Positions 42,449 to 54,565 of a stretch of 64,000 bases of DNA are shown piece by piece. This DNA is from Temnothorax longispinosus (taxonomy: Eukaryota; Arthropoda; Insecta; Hymenoptera; Formicidae). How positions within the stretch are numbered: position 1 is the first letter of the stretch; each line of letters begins with the position of its first letter. The stretch is from NCBI RefSeq assembly GCF_030848805.1, contig NC_092367.1, forward strand, positions 14,751,692 through 14,815,691. Direction: 5' to 3'. Position numbers and translations under genes: made by a program. The notes under the pieces were generated by a model. That model was not told where the DNA came from. It saw only the letters and a list, made by a program, of their open reading frames with translations, and made no database searches.

Positions 42449-44544
42449 GTCCAGTCACTATGTACATTTAAAAAAGACATAATTCTGACCCAGGATTTTT
42501 CTTTTGGGGGGTGTTGGGGGGCTCAAGAAAAGCTTAATCTCAAGTTTTCGACGTCTGTTTCCCGCTTGCTTTTTTTACGGGAGTAAAAAATGTGAAAAAA
42601 TGGTTTTTCCGCGATAATTCGGTTTCTAATAAAGTTACAAGGTCGAATCAGAGCTCATTTTAAAGCTTTTTTTACGCTCTACAAATTATGTCGTATAACA
42701 TTTTTACGTATGATCGATTGTTTTCGAGGCATCGAACGAGAAAGGGAAATAAAAAAGTATGTTATTTAGTTTTTTTCTTTTTACTCATTATTGTCGTCCG
42801 AAATTGCAAAAATGCTTCAAATGAAACTTGTAGAGCGTAAAAAAACCTACAATTTTCATTTGTTATTCATTTCATTTAGTTGAAAATTACGCCTTGTAGA
42901 GCGCCTCAAAGTGGAGAGTCGTCGCCATCGCGTCAGCGGCGCGTTGGTTACGTCGATACGCGGCACCGAACGCTTTTGCTAAGATTTCCGATTTCATTGA
43001 CGCAAAAAAATTTTTTTTTCTATTTTATCGTTTTTCGCACACGAATCTGTATAAATGCTTCAAATAAAACTTGCACAGCAATAAAAATCGTAAAATGTTC
43101 TTATTTATTACTTTAATTTCGTTGAAAGTTCCATATCGCACTACGCCTGCAAATAAATCTTGCAAAGCCTGAAATTATTATATTTTGAAACCGTCAAGTT
43201 TTCTTAAGGGAATCAAACACGTATTTGCCATTGCAGATAGTTGTTTTGAAACGAAAATTACACTTACCGTTTCATTGAAGAATACATGAAAGCGTGCAGT
43301 TTTATATCTAAGTGACAATATTCTGTGAAGTAAGTTTATAAGAAAAAAATACTTTATACATTTTGCTCATTACTTAATAAATAACAAGTTATTCATGTCT
43401 TGAACGTTTTGATCGTGGCTGATTGTCGCCATCGTCTTCTTGAAGTTGAACCTCGTTCGGGTGTTGCTCGTCGTCTCCGTCGTCGTTGAAATAGTCATCC
43501 ATCTCACTTGCCATAATTTCTGCCGGAATTATCGAATTCAGGCATGTTTGTCCGGAACAGTGATAGCAAATCATCGAACAAAATAAGCAAAATAAGCAAT
43601 TTTTCTTGAAATGGAAATCTGGATGACACTGTTCTTCTCTTGATGTTGATGGTGATTCGCCATTGCCACTTCGCCGAGAAGCCGACGAAGCTAATCTTTT
43701 ATTCGAATACGTTTTGTAACACGCCCCGTGTACAGCAACTTCGGTCAATGTCTGCAACTTTTGATGAAGGTTTTTCACATATAAAACAATCCGAGTCACT
43801 CATTGTTGTTCATTAAAAACGGCACTAACAAAATGTCCACAAAATTCTCGTTTCGAAAAGCATCCGCTCGCTGCGATAATATACAGAAAACGACTGGCAA
43901 ATGCGATAAAAAGGACCGGCGAGCAGATGTTTACTATAGTAAACATTTGCTAGTATGTTTACTTTATATAAAACCATGAAGAAAACAATGAAGTCTGAAA
44001 TCTTAGCGAAAGCGTTCGGTGCCGCGTATCGACGTAACCAACGCGCCGCTGACGCGATGGCGACGACTCTCCACTTTGAGGCGCTCTACAAGGCGTAATT
44101 TTCAACTAAATGAAATGAATAACAAATGAAAATTGTAGGTTTTTTTACGCTCTACAAGTTTTATTTGAAGCATTTTTGCAATTTCGGACGACAATAATGA
44201 GTAAAAAGAAAAAAACTAAATATCATACTTTTTTATTTCCCTTTCTCGTTCGATGCCTCGAAAACAATCGATCATACGTAAAAATGTCATACGACATAAT
44301 TTGTAGAGCGTAAAAAAGCTTTAAAATGAGCTCCGATTCGACCTTGTAACTTTATTAGAAACCGAGTTATCGCGGAAAAACCATTTTTTCACATTTTTTA
44401 CTCCCGTAAAAAAAGCAAGCGGGAAACAGAGGTCGAAAACTTGAGATTAAGCTTTTCTTAAGCCCCCCAACACCCCCCAAAAGAAAAATCCTGGGTCAGA
44501 ATTATGTCTTTTATAATCCGTTTTTTTGTACATAGTGACTGGAC
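42449..44544. mobile_element. 2.1-kb DNA transposon with ~540-bp near-identical TIRs
   Basis: The left arm 42449-42988 and right arm 43997-44544 are inverted copies with only about a dozen substitutions plus one 8-bp length difference close to the tips. The ends read GTCCAGTCACTATGTAC, flanked by TA on both sides (an ATA duplication with ends starting TAG is equally possible). The internal ~1 kb carries a Cys-rich minus-strand ORF (43389-43803). No transposase catalytic domain is visible, so it is probably non-autonomous. The high arm identity means recent insertion or gene conversion between arms. The family is not recognised. Confidence 0.9.
43389..43803 (-). pseudogene. Cys-rich protein gene inside long-TIR element, frameshifted
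   Basis: An ATG at 43803 starts MSDSDCFICEKPSSK with a C-x-x-C pair. The following conserved-looking part (VHGACYKTYSNKRL, then FHFKKNCLFCLFC and CYHCSGQTC) is in a different frame that runs to TAA at 43389-43391, so an indel lies near 43745-43760. The layout C-x2-C, H-x3-C-Y, F-x-F-K-x2-C-x2-C resembles an N-terminal Cys/His domain I know from many repeat-associated arthropod proteins; that comparison is from memory. The C-terminus is acidic (MDDYFNDDGDDEQ) and ends in a basic KRSR. It could bind metal or DNA. It is not a recognisable transposase. Confidence 0.5.
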
Positions 44545-47500
44545 TAATACCGATCTCTCTCTCTCTCACCCTTTCTTTCTCTCTTCTTCTCTCTGACCGG
44601 ACGCAGCAGCATCGTGAATATTATTACGTATAAGGTGTATGAAATTCGCGTGATTTCTATGGCTGCGCCTGCGCATGTTTGTTGAGAATAATGGAATGCG
44701 TCAAGAACGATAAATGATCCCGAGTAAGCACGTATCGACGTAATGTTACATCCAATTCTGCGACATTAATGCGATATCAATGTTACTTACGCAGCGGTGA
44801 TAATAATATCGCGCGGATCCTACTCGAGTATCGTGAAACCGTATATTTTTCGCTCGTGACACCGACGGTTAGTTAAGCAACATTTTCCCCACCCCCCGTT
44901 TCGAGGAACTAACGGCGCTTGCCGTCCGTGAATTAATCATGAGCTTGAAAATCATTCGTCGCGCACGGTTTATGCATCCGGCGCGGGAGTGCCGACCGGG
45001 CGAATATTTACCGGGGTGCACGATCGGGCCGCGGCACTGAATCGCGTACTGTTTGCGGCAAATTCCACGAGAAATTCCATTGTAATTGAACGAGGCTGAC
45101 TCGATTATAAAGTCAAATCATCGGCAGGTGGAGTGGAGAGATGGCAGGAACGAACGAACGAACGAATGCGTTTCTCTTCCTCCGTCAACTTTCGTAACTC
45201 CATCCTCCTCTTCCGCCTTTTTCGCTCGTCGCTCTCAAACGCCCGGCGTCGAGTCGTGGTACAGACAATGACGGCGTCTTGGGACTTCCTGCTCCTCTTC
45301 CCCCGCGCCCACGGTCCTCGGAACGTTTCAAAAGAGACTACTTTGAGAAATTTAGGAAATCCCCAAGCTCGTGCAAATTACCGGCGCTGTTAAAGAGCGG
45401 GAAACTTGACAGGAATCTCGAAAAATGGAATTGCCTTTAAGGTCCTTAGAACAGTAAACGTTGTCGTTGCTTTAATTTAACGCAAGACCTGTAATAATAC
45501 GCCGACGGAGGAGAGACGGCGCAATAACGCGGTATCCCATATAACTCAATAACGAAAAAAAGGTAGTTAAAAACTTTTGTCGCCCACCCTCATTCCGAGA
45601 TTAATCTGTTTCGCGAACGTATCGTAACACGCAGAATGTTACATGAGATTTTCAAGGATATTAGTTCAATTCACACTGTTATCTATAATGAATCTACAGT
45701 ACTGTTAAATTCGTAGTGTCAAATTTTACTGAATTTGAGTCATTTTTAACCATTTTTATAGTTTGCCACTCCTACTCAATATCGTTAATTTAACTAAACC
45801 AGTGGAGTTAAAATAATGCTGTCACATGGTAGTTAAAAATAACAAAATACAACTTAAGGTGTGTTGGTTTAAATTTTATCCTTTAATATTTAACAGTGTA
45901 CGATTTAAACGATTGATATTTTTTTAAATTTGTAATCAGATAATAAGTGATAAATAATATTCGATGTAAAAAATAGCCAGATTGGCTGGCTTGAAAAATA
46001 AGACTGGACGAAGCTTAGATGAAGACTGGAGCGCGAAAGCCGCAGCTTCGTCGCGATATCGATATTTTTTCCCCGCTCGATGAAACGTCAGACCGAAGAT
46101 AAAGCGATATAACACAAGGCTGGAAGATCGCGCAGTTATATTACACGCCCTATTCCTAGAGCCGTCTCCTCTGGGGAAACGACGAACGCCACATCGAGGG
46201 GCGAAAGTTAGTGCCGCCTGGGGGATCGGTACGACCGATAATTGAGGCTTGAATTAAATTAGCCTTCGGTGTTCCATTCCAGAACGACTGAAAGTCTCGC
46301 GCGCGCGTTGCCGCTCGCGCGATAACCGAATTGACCCACGTTCCGCCGATCTAATCGCGATTATCGATCACCGCCTCTTACGGCCGAGGTTTCATTAGGA
46401 TCGATATCGCGCCGCAGTTAAATCGGTTAGGCAAGATGCATAATGGATTAAGCAAACGCACGTGAGTTTGATAGCGATCGAACTCTCTTAACCCTTTGAC
46501 TCGCGTCTCTCTCTCTCTCTCTCTCTCTCCTCCGCGGGAGTGCCTCTTACAAATTTCGCGATAATTCTTTACGACAGATTAAAATAGATGTTCGTCCGCG
46601 CGAACGCGATAGTTGGAGCACGAGAGGTAAAAAGAAAGAGCGACGTAAATTGCGGTATCATAATGAAGCGGAGACCCGAGCCGCGCGCGCGGCGCATCGA
46701 TTTGCGAAAAATAAACCGGAACAAGGAACTTTATCTCGTATTTCTCCGCGACTTGGAAAATTCTGAATATCAAAGTTGTAATTTATCGTAAGTACTTAAA
46801 CTCCCCCGCCGAGGGGGGGGTTCCCACCGTATCTATTATCGTCGCCAATTTTTCGTTCCGAAAAATTGAGAAAAACGCGTTGTCGATGTACACCGTCGGT
46901 GAATGCGATATGACGCAACCTGCCAAAAGACATATCCAGCCGTATATTTCTCGTCCAAATCGTCGCCATCTATTTGGGTTAAATAAATCATATTACGTAA
47001 TAACGTACGGAGTTATAATGTACGGCGACACGGAAATGCATTCGCGTCGAGTAAATGGATTTACTTAAAAGTTTAATAATACAAGCAATAATTTATGCGC
47101 GCTTTAGGAGAAGCTACAGCGGAAACTCATTAAAATGCCGCGATGATGAGTTCCGATATGAAATTATTAAATCGTATAATGATTTCTATTCTTGCCCGAG
47201 AAACTTATGCATTTCGAGGATATGTAAATGAAATACGATAAAAGGGCGCGGCTAGTTTTGAAGCAAGGCCTATATATTTGCATTTGCAATTTAGTGGAAG
47301 AAAGAAAATGAGCTAAAGAAGTTTGGTTCGGCGCGAATTCCGCGATTCGCCCTTTCTAATTAATTTGTTTCCCGTCAGCTCCGAATCCGCAACAATCGCG
47401 CGAGCGAAATATGGAAATTCTCATTCGTGATGAGAGAGAAAGATCCGAACGGATGGCGCCAATCAATCGCCGCGATTAAAAATTTAAATCAGCCATTGGC

Positions 47501-48094
47501 GCGGTGATATCGTTAGCGAAACGGGAAAGTTCGCGGAACGATCCAGCAGCGGCATCGTCTAGTTAACCCTTAGTAAGTAGAAACACGGGGCAGAGAGAGA
47601 AAAGTGGCGAGAGGGAGGGATCGGGGGGAGAGCTCAGAAATGCGAGAGATTGAAACCAGAAGGAAGGAGCGGGGGGGAGGGGGATTGATCAGCGAGATGT
47701 CCTGCGGGGAGATAAGTTTCTCGGTGCAATCAGTGCCTCGCTGTCTCCTCCACCCTCCCGCGCAACCCTTCCTCTCAGTCGTCCTCACGCTTCTCGTGTC
47801 AGCCACCTCGTCGGTATCTGTACCGCGACACTCACTTCCCTTCTTCACATTTTTGAGACTTAAGGTAATGCGGCCGCTCACGGTGCTCGGTTCGCTCGGC
47901 TGCGACGTTTTGGAAGGCATTTTCTGCGCTCGCGGTCGAATTCGCATCGAGATTTAAGGAAAGTGGTATTTGCGAAACCGGCACAATTCTGACAAATAGA
48001 TTTTTCACCGCGGAAAAATTGCACTACATGAATTACGATTGATATAGCTATTCAGAATCTCCTTTATGCGTTTACTCATTTATTTCTATCTTAA
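44545..48094. other. Intergenic DNA
   Basis: CT-rich stretch at 44553-44597, GC-rich to about 45600, AT-rich at 45650-45970, then GC-rich with (CT)n at 46505-46529. It contains a candidate minus-strand exon at 47836-47920; no other coding feature is supported. Confidence 0.45.
47836..47920 (-). CDS. Possible first coding exon of an unrecognised gene
   Basis: On the minus strand an ATG with A at -3 (GCAGAAAATGCC) opens MPSKTSQPSEPSTVSGR..., 28 codons ending at a strong donor (GGGAA|GTGAGT). The peptide composition is plausible for a real N-terminus, but no downstream exon could be identified and no family is recognised. Confidence 0.22.
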
Positions 48095-48328
48095 TCCTCC
48101 AATGAGCGCGTGGGGTGTATTTTACACCCCGCAACAGCTTGCAAAAAATAAGTATTCCAGACTCATTTCCATACAAAACCGATTATTATCGAAAAAGTAT
48201 TAAAATTAAAATTTTGACCTGTTAACATATTTTAAAATATGTGCAACATGAATAATATTTTTGAATAATTGCAATTTACACCCAATGCGCTCTTTAAAAT
48301 CTCAAATTTTCACGCGTCCACTGGAGGA
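48095..48328. mobile_element. 234-bp piggyBac-like MITE (TTAA target)
   Basis: TTAA at 48091-48094 and 48329-48332 flank inverted ends TCCTCCAATGAGCGCGTG / CACGCGTCCACTGGAGGA. Just inside the left end, GGGGTGTATTTTACACCCC forms a perfect small hairpin, and the right side has the partial TTTACACCCAATGCGC. The target and end layout resemble piggyBac-type non-autonomous elements of insects. Confidence 0.8.
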
Positions 48329-49313
48329 TTAAACAATTATCAAAGTTTTACAAATACTTCTGTATCTCTGACGAAAGATGTGGATGGACTGAAACGCAGA
48401 CTGGCGGAATTAGCGTCAAATTAATAATGAATTAATACGAGTGTTTAATCTGAGGTTTAAGGACAAATCTAGATTTGATTGTGGTCACGGGCTTGACAAT
48501 GCGGCGGAATCCGGTTTATTTAATGGCCGATCGTGGAGCGTTGTTGTGCCGATCGTATATGGTAGGATTAATTAATAAAGTGATTGATTCGGTTAAACGC
48601 ATTAATCGCACTGCACGCCATAGGTTTCGCGCGACCGGACCGGCGAGTTCCATAAATTCGGGGGACTGCCGATCGATCAGATCGCGTCCGTTCATCAGTG
48701 CGTCACGTCCGACCGGGCGGGGATTCACTGCAAAACCGGGCAGCGGTATCGAAATGGATCAACGACTTTTAAAAAAATGATGAATGGCGAGTCCCCTATC
48801 GGCGTTAGCGCGCGATCTGTTTGCATTGATAGGCTGATTGTAATTACAAACGCGGACAAAAGACTCTTTATTTTTTTACAAACGATGGCCTTATGTAAAA
48901 GACTAGATTCTATCGCGAAAGATATTTCCCAAATTTGTGATAACGGGATTGCGATTTTAAGCTAGCCTATGCACGATTCGTGATTCGAAATTTGCAGCTC
49001 GTATCAAATCCGCGAATAATGTGAATGGCATATATTTGTTCGAGTTTGCATTCGTTGCTTACCATTTATGCCAAATCGCCAGTGAAGCATTTTTTTAAAT
49101 GAAATTAAAGAGCGCGAATTACTATGCGAATCGTGCATAATCTGGCGCTAGCTAATCTAAAAATCTCAGTGTACGTAATAACGTAGGCAATTGTACTATA
49201 ATTGTGTGTATCCCGTGCCTCTTTAGCGAATGTGTGCCTGAATTGCTGTTAAAAAAAATAAAACAAATATTGCGGAGGCGTTCCATTACATCGTATTTCT
49301 CGCTTGCTTACAG
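48329..49313. other. Upstream region of the neuroligin 5' exon
   Basis: Mixed composition, no recognisable coding. It may be an intron separating a further-upstream 5' UTR exon from 49314. Confidence 0.4.
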
Positions 49314-49750
49314 ACCGGAGCCTGCCTTTCAACGTCCAAAGCCGCTCGATCTGCACGTCGGCGGCGGTGCGCGGGGGTCGGCTGTCTCTCAACTTTCTTA
49401 TTCAAGATGTTTTGAGAGCAATTTAACTTGGACTCCGGAAAGGCGCCGCCGGTAGGAAAGGAGTTAAGAGCGGAATAAGACGTGCGGAAGGGAAGTGATT
49501 GCCGGAGCCGTAATGCGAGAATACGGAGGAGCGGCTTGTGGGACGTAGTCGGCGCGGGAAGGGGACGCGAATTTTAGAGAGGTCTCACGGAAACCGTCGG
49601 CGTCGGAGAGTGCCGCCGCTCTCGGGGAGAGTCACGAGAATACAGCCGGCTGGCCCGAGATACCGCGGTTCGGCTGTCCAGCGACGACCCAAGGTCGCCG
49701 TACGGTTATGCTGGTGGCGTCGCTGCAGGTGGCCGCCAGCAAATGCTGTC
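49314..49750 (+). other. Neuroligin 5' UTR part of first coding exon
   Basis: A good acceptor (TTTCTCGCTTGCTTACAG, ending 49313) suggests that this exon is spliced to an upstream leader. The stretch contains a short upstream ORF (ATG at 49513, stop before 49550). The neuroligin frame is open from 49514 but has no ATG before 49751. Translation from a non-ATG codon upstream cannot be excluded. Confidence 0.5.
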
Positions 49751-49996
49751 ATGCCGTTGCCATGCCAGCCGGCGGCCCGGAGCCGGCCGCTGGTGGTCAT
49801 CACGACGTGGTGCCTGATCAGGCCCGGCCGTTGCCCTCGGTCCCCGCGCAACGTAGGACTCGCGCTGCTGCTGCTACCACTGATCGTCGTCCTGCTAGTC
49901 CTGGCCGGCTGCGGTCGCGCGGCTTCCTCGCAGGGGACCCGCTACGCCTCGCGCATCGTCGAGACCAAGAGCGGACAAATACGTGGAATACTTCAG
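49751..49996 (+). CDS. Neuroligin, first coding exon (signal peptide)
   Basis: The first in-frame ATG is at 49751. The 82 codons give an N-terminal leader with a strongly hydrophobic segment at residues 35-52 (VGLALLLLPLIVVLLVLA), a signal peptide with an unusually long n-region. The mature start TRYASRIVETKSGQIRGILQ at residues 63-82 is characteristic of insect neuroligins. The exon ends in phase 0 before GTATGT. Neuroligins are single-pass postsynaptic adhesion proteins that bind neurexin through a non-catalytic carboxylesterase-type domain. Insects carry several paralogues; I cannot name which one. The long leader may mean that a downstream start is used, but no other in-frame Met precedes the hydrophobic core. 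Confidence 0.88.
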
Positions 49997-51017
49997 GTAT
50001 GTATCGATTCTTCTTGCTATAGGGACCCGGAGGTCGGCGGAGGGGATGGAGGAGAAGATGGAGGAAGTAGAGAGAGAGAGAGAGAGAGAGAAAGAGAGGA
50101 GGAAGAGAGGAGAATGACAGGGTGTGGGATATCGAGCGACGAACCGCATCCCCGGTGCAGGATTTGGATATCCTGCAGGCAGGCAGGTGGAAGCGAGCGC
50201 GTGGTCGGAGCCCGCGCTCGGACATCGAGTTCGGCCCGATGTAAATGGCGGATCGTGATTCGCGGATCGGTGCCTGTTCCCCGGCAGTATTACGCGTTAC
50301 GTCGCTGTTTCCGCGATGTACACCGGCGAAAAGCGAGATTTATCGCCGGATTGACCCTGCGGAAGCGGAATTTTTCTGTCCGTCGGGGTAGCTCGTTCGA
50401 GAATACCAATTATTCGTATCATTCTTTTTTTTTTTTAATTCTAATACACTGGGTATCTTTAAAAATGGAGATATCTTTTGTAAGGAAAAATTCCCTCGCA
50501 TCGAGTTTCCATGATGCAGAAGAGAAGCCGCTGTAAAACAGAACGCGGTATTCAGCTGGCAATCGATTGCGGAATCTCTCGCGCAAGTCTATTCTTCCTG
50601 TTTACACGGGGGACGGGCGGTGGTTACAGCGCGGCGATAGTGGATATGCGATGACATGAATATTTGGATATTATGTGTACCAGGATGGGATAATATCTTG
50701 GACACGAATTAATCTCCTGCTACGGTTCATGCGCGAAATGTGAATCAATTTTGGTCAAGAGCCGCATAAACGGGCGCCCAGTTAAATGTCTTGTTAACTA
50801 ATATCGAAATAATTATTATAGTTACGCCGCGCGCGCGAGTACTCTCTATTGAGTTCGGGAGTAATTTACATTACTGGTAATTAATATCTATTTTCATTTT
50901 CAACAATACGCTGTCTATGCCCGCTAATGTCGCAGTATAATGGTGACATTAATAATACCAAATAACGCTTTTAACGCGCGAGTCGCGCGCCGTTGAAGTT
51001 TGGCGTGCACGAAACGA

Positions 51018-51064
<47 letters not shown>
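51018..51064. repeat. (CT)n microsatellite
   Basis: About 23 CT units with one TTT interruption. Confidence 0.97.
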
Positions 51065-54000
51065 ACGCGAGATTTTTAATCTTCGCGCGTCGGAGAGACT
51101 CGCGAGGCGCGCGTCTTCGGCAAAAACGAAGATAAGAACTATATCTAATGTTCTCTCATTAACATCCCGTGGAACGTCGGTGTTCCCCGGCGCATTAATC
51201 TCGCGATTTCAATTACTTCCACACTACTGTCCTCCTACATCTCTTAAATTTGACCGCGTCGCCCGCGTGTCCTTCCTTTTCCCTGCGCTTTACTCTTTCG
51301 CCCCCCTTTCTTCCGCTTCTTTTTCCCCGGCGCTTGTTCCGTCCAATCTAACTCGTCGTTCTCAGTGAGACCAACACCTTTTCCTTTTTTTCTCTCCCTC
51401 CTCCCTCTCCCTCTCGCGTTGCCCGACCTACTCTTTCATTAAATGCGTTACTGTCCTCCTATCACTCTCGCAAACTTTGCAGACCTTTTCCCCCTTCCCG
51501 GCTTTCCTTTCCCGGCGTCAGTTTCTCCTCTCTTACCATCCCTTGAACTTATTACCGCACCTAAATCTTGCTGTCGACCCGACGTTAAAACTTCCCTTTT
51601 GCCTGCTAAGTATCTTTACCAACCGATAGCTCTTATATCTTTCCTCCGTTTTTCTTTCTTTTCTTTTCCGTGCTATAACACTCTAATTAAGAACACACGT
51701 GCCGCGCTCGTTAGCTTTCTCGTCGTATCTCCGCAGTTAGACACACATTTGCTCTCACTTAAGCACACGCATGTAAAAAAATGCAGCAAGAGACCGCTTT
51801 CTTCAAACGGTATACCGCATTAAACGAATTCGTAGCGAGAGCTTGGCTTTTATCGCGCGATTCGAAATTTCGCGAGTGAAATTGAAATAATAAAATACAA
51901 AATGCGTACACAGTACAAAAATCTGTCTTTTAACCTCCGTCCTATTTTTAATGCGCTCCGCATAAACTGTGTGCGCCGTCGAGCGGAAACTAAAAGCGAG
52001 CTCGATATCACGATGTCCCGAACGACAGCGAAATTTTTCCAGGAGACAATTTGCTGGCAGCTCGTCTATATCGGAGACCGAAGCGTTTTCACAACACCGA
52101 TCAGTCAGAGTGGGCGAGGCCGATTTGACATTTACCGCGGCATTCGCTACGCCGGATGGTAGACATCAATTACGTCTAATAGATATTCATATCGACAAGA
52201 GGCGGATCGATGGACGTCCGATTCAAACCCGCCGCGCCGCGCCGCGCCGGCCGACGCCACCTCGTCGCTCGCAATACGAGCCGGCAAATTTCGCGTTTCA
52301 CGTTAAAGTATCCCGCGGGCGGGATATCGGCCGACCACCCTCGCCACCTCCGCTGCCGCGGTTTTACATCGGCAAAAATAAATTCCGTCGCGACCGCAGA
52401 CCGCAGGGGAATTGCGGGGGAAATCGGCCAATTTGATCGCTCCGGTATCAATCCGGTCCTCTGCCGTCGACTCGACTGTCCGACAATAACGCAACCGATC
52501 CGCGACCGGCGCGAAAGTAAAGCTCCCGTCCCCGCGTGTTATTTAACTTTTTGACGCTTGACTATTTGCGCGTCATCGTTGTTACACGGGCGAAATTACA
52601 AATCGCGCGATTGCCGCGAAATTGCCGCGCCCGCGTCGAAAAACGGGATCGTCGAGCAACGTTAAAATATACCCCCCCCCCCCCCCGACTCGGATCCCGG
52701 AATTTCATCTCCGCGCTCCTATCAAGCCCGCGTAAGACGCGTATACAAATTATATACGGGATATTGCAATTTAGAACTTCGATACTTCGAGCGAACAATG
52801 TGGACTTATTAACTGCTGTACGAGAGAGCGAGGAGCGAAATAATTGAGGCGTTTACAACGTTGGAGGAAGGCGAACTCGCGATTTGTCTAGGAGGGGGAA
52901 CCATTTTAAATACGTAATCGCGTCTAAAAGCGGATTTTACGTAGGGTATACATATATTACGTGGACCATACACATCACCGTCGATTCCGTCCCTTTCAGC
53001 GCCTCATTTTGCCGGTATACACCCGGCAAGTCTCCGCGGGGATCGTCGTGAAAGAGAACGAACGGCAGCCCCGCGGATTATTTTATACGCGCGCGCGCAT
53101 TCGTAACGTCGTCGTATCTCGCGCGATTGAAACATCCGCCGCGCGCGGATCAGAGACGCGGGGGCCACAGTCGCTTTGGCGGGAATTGCGGGATCCGCAA
53201 TTTACCGGCCTTTTTTCGCCCGGCGCGGCGCCGCGGCGGTCCCCGGGCGGATGGATGGATAACGAGAAAACTTTTTCGCTCAGGACGCCTCGTGGCCCTT
53301 TACATTACGTCGTAACGTGCGCCCCACGCGCGCGCAAACTCACCGTTGTCGTTTTTTGTTCGTCGCGCGTCCGCGTTCGCCGTTCACCGGTCCATTTCGC
53401 ACCGATCGAGCGGCCATACGTTTCCGCCCGGAGGAGAAAACATTGCTCTGTCAAACGCGCGCCGACTACGACGCGGACGCCTCTCTCGCGCTCGCGCTTC
53501 TCCGCCCGCGCCGCGTGATGTATAAGCAGAATTGTTTTGCATATTGCCGCCCGCAGGCACGTTCCCGACGCCGGTTCGCCCGGTGAATCTTGAGCGATGC
53601 GAATCTCGGAACGATTGATTATCGTTACGCGATCGCGGGTGCCACGCCGTACGTGTGCTCGAGACACACGTTTATCTATTCTTGCACGCGGGACGTACTG
53701 ATAAGGATATATCGACGTTCGGAGTATTTATTAAGTCTCCCCCCCCCCCCTATGGTGAGGCAGACCTCGCCGGAATATTGAATTTTGTACGCATGCTGAA
53801 TTCGTAATGGAATCTGGGTCAATTCGGGACTGTCGGACGTTGTCCTTATCAAAGGCACGCCGCCGTGTCTTCCCTCGGCATCCGGCTGGAGCATAATCCG
53901 AGTGTTAAACGCGTCCGGATTACACCGGCGCAAAACGGAAATACAGTTTCCCTCCGCTTATTTATTATGCGCGAGTCGCCGACGAGGGGAATCGCGTTAA

Positions 54001-54540
54001 CCGCGTCCTCGTTTCGTCCACCGAAGGGGAGACGCACGCGCAAAAAAAAATATTTATAGGTGCCGCGTCTTTTTAATACAGTCATCGCGCGCGCACGGTT
54101 TACGAGGAGCCATCCCGTATATTTCGAAGCCGAGACGCATACGCGTTTTGAAGCGCTTTACAAATTTTCCCTCACGGCGCATAAATAATTCCCCCGCGAA
54201 ACTACATCTGCGCGCTGATATTCTATCGCGGAATTCCTTTTTTTTAAATTTTTTTTTTATTTTTATCTACGCCCGTCGTCCGAACGGCGTATTCGTCGTC
54301 GGCCCGATTGGCATTGCAAATGCATTAATGTATGCTCTTACCGCGCTCGTCAATTTGCCTTTGTACCCGGAAATTTTTCTTCGTCATCTCTCTCTCTCGC
54401 CGGAATTTCAATCTTGGAAATATTTTCCTCCGGCCGGAGAAGTGCCGATCCATATTTTTTCTTTGTTCTTTTTTGTCTTTTATCACAACGCTGTCCTTTG
54501 TAAACGCCCACGGGGGGGAGGAAAAAAACATCGCTCTTTT

Positions 54541-54565
54541 CTCTCTCTCTCTCTCTCTCTCTCTC
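54541..54565. repeat. (CT)n microsatellite
   Basis: About 12 CT units. Confidence 0.97.

Noticed and set aside
45660..45905. Weak inverted similarity (ACTGTTAAAT near 45707 and ATTTAACAGTGT near 45888)
   Set aside because: Only about 10 bases match and no target duplication is visible, so a MITE cannot be supported.
49585..50536. Frame continuing past neuroligin exon 1 to 50536, and opposite-strand frames
   Set aside because: The GTATGT donor at 49997 and the phase-matched acceptor at 59715 with the conserved ELNSRHLDPVEVFRG continuation show that the sequence beyond 49996 is intron.
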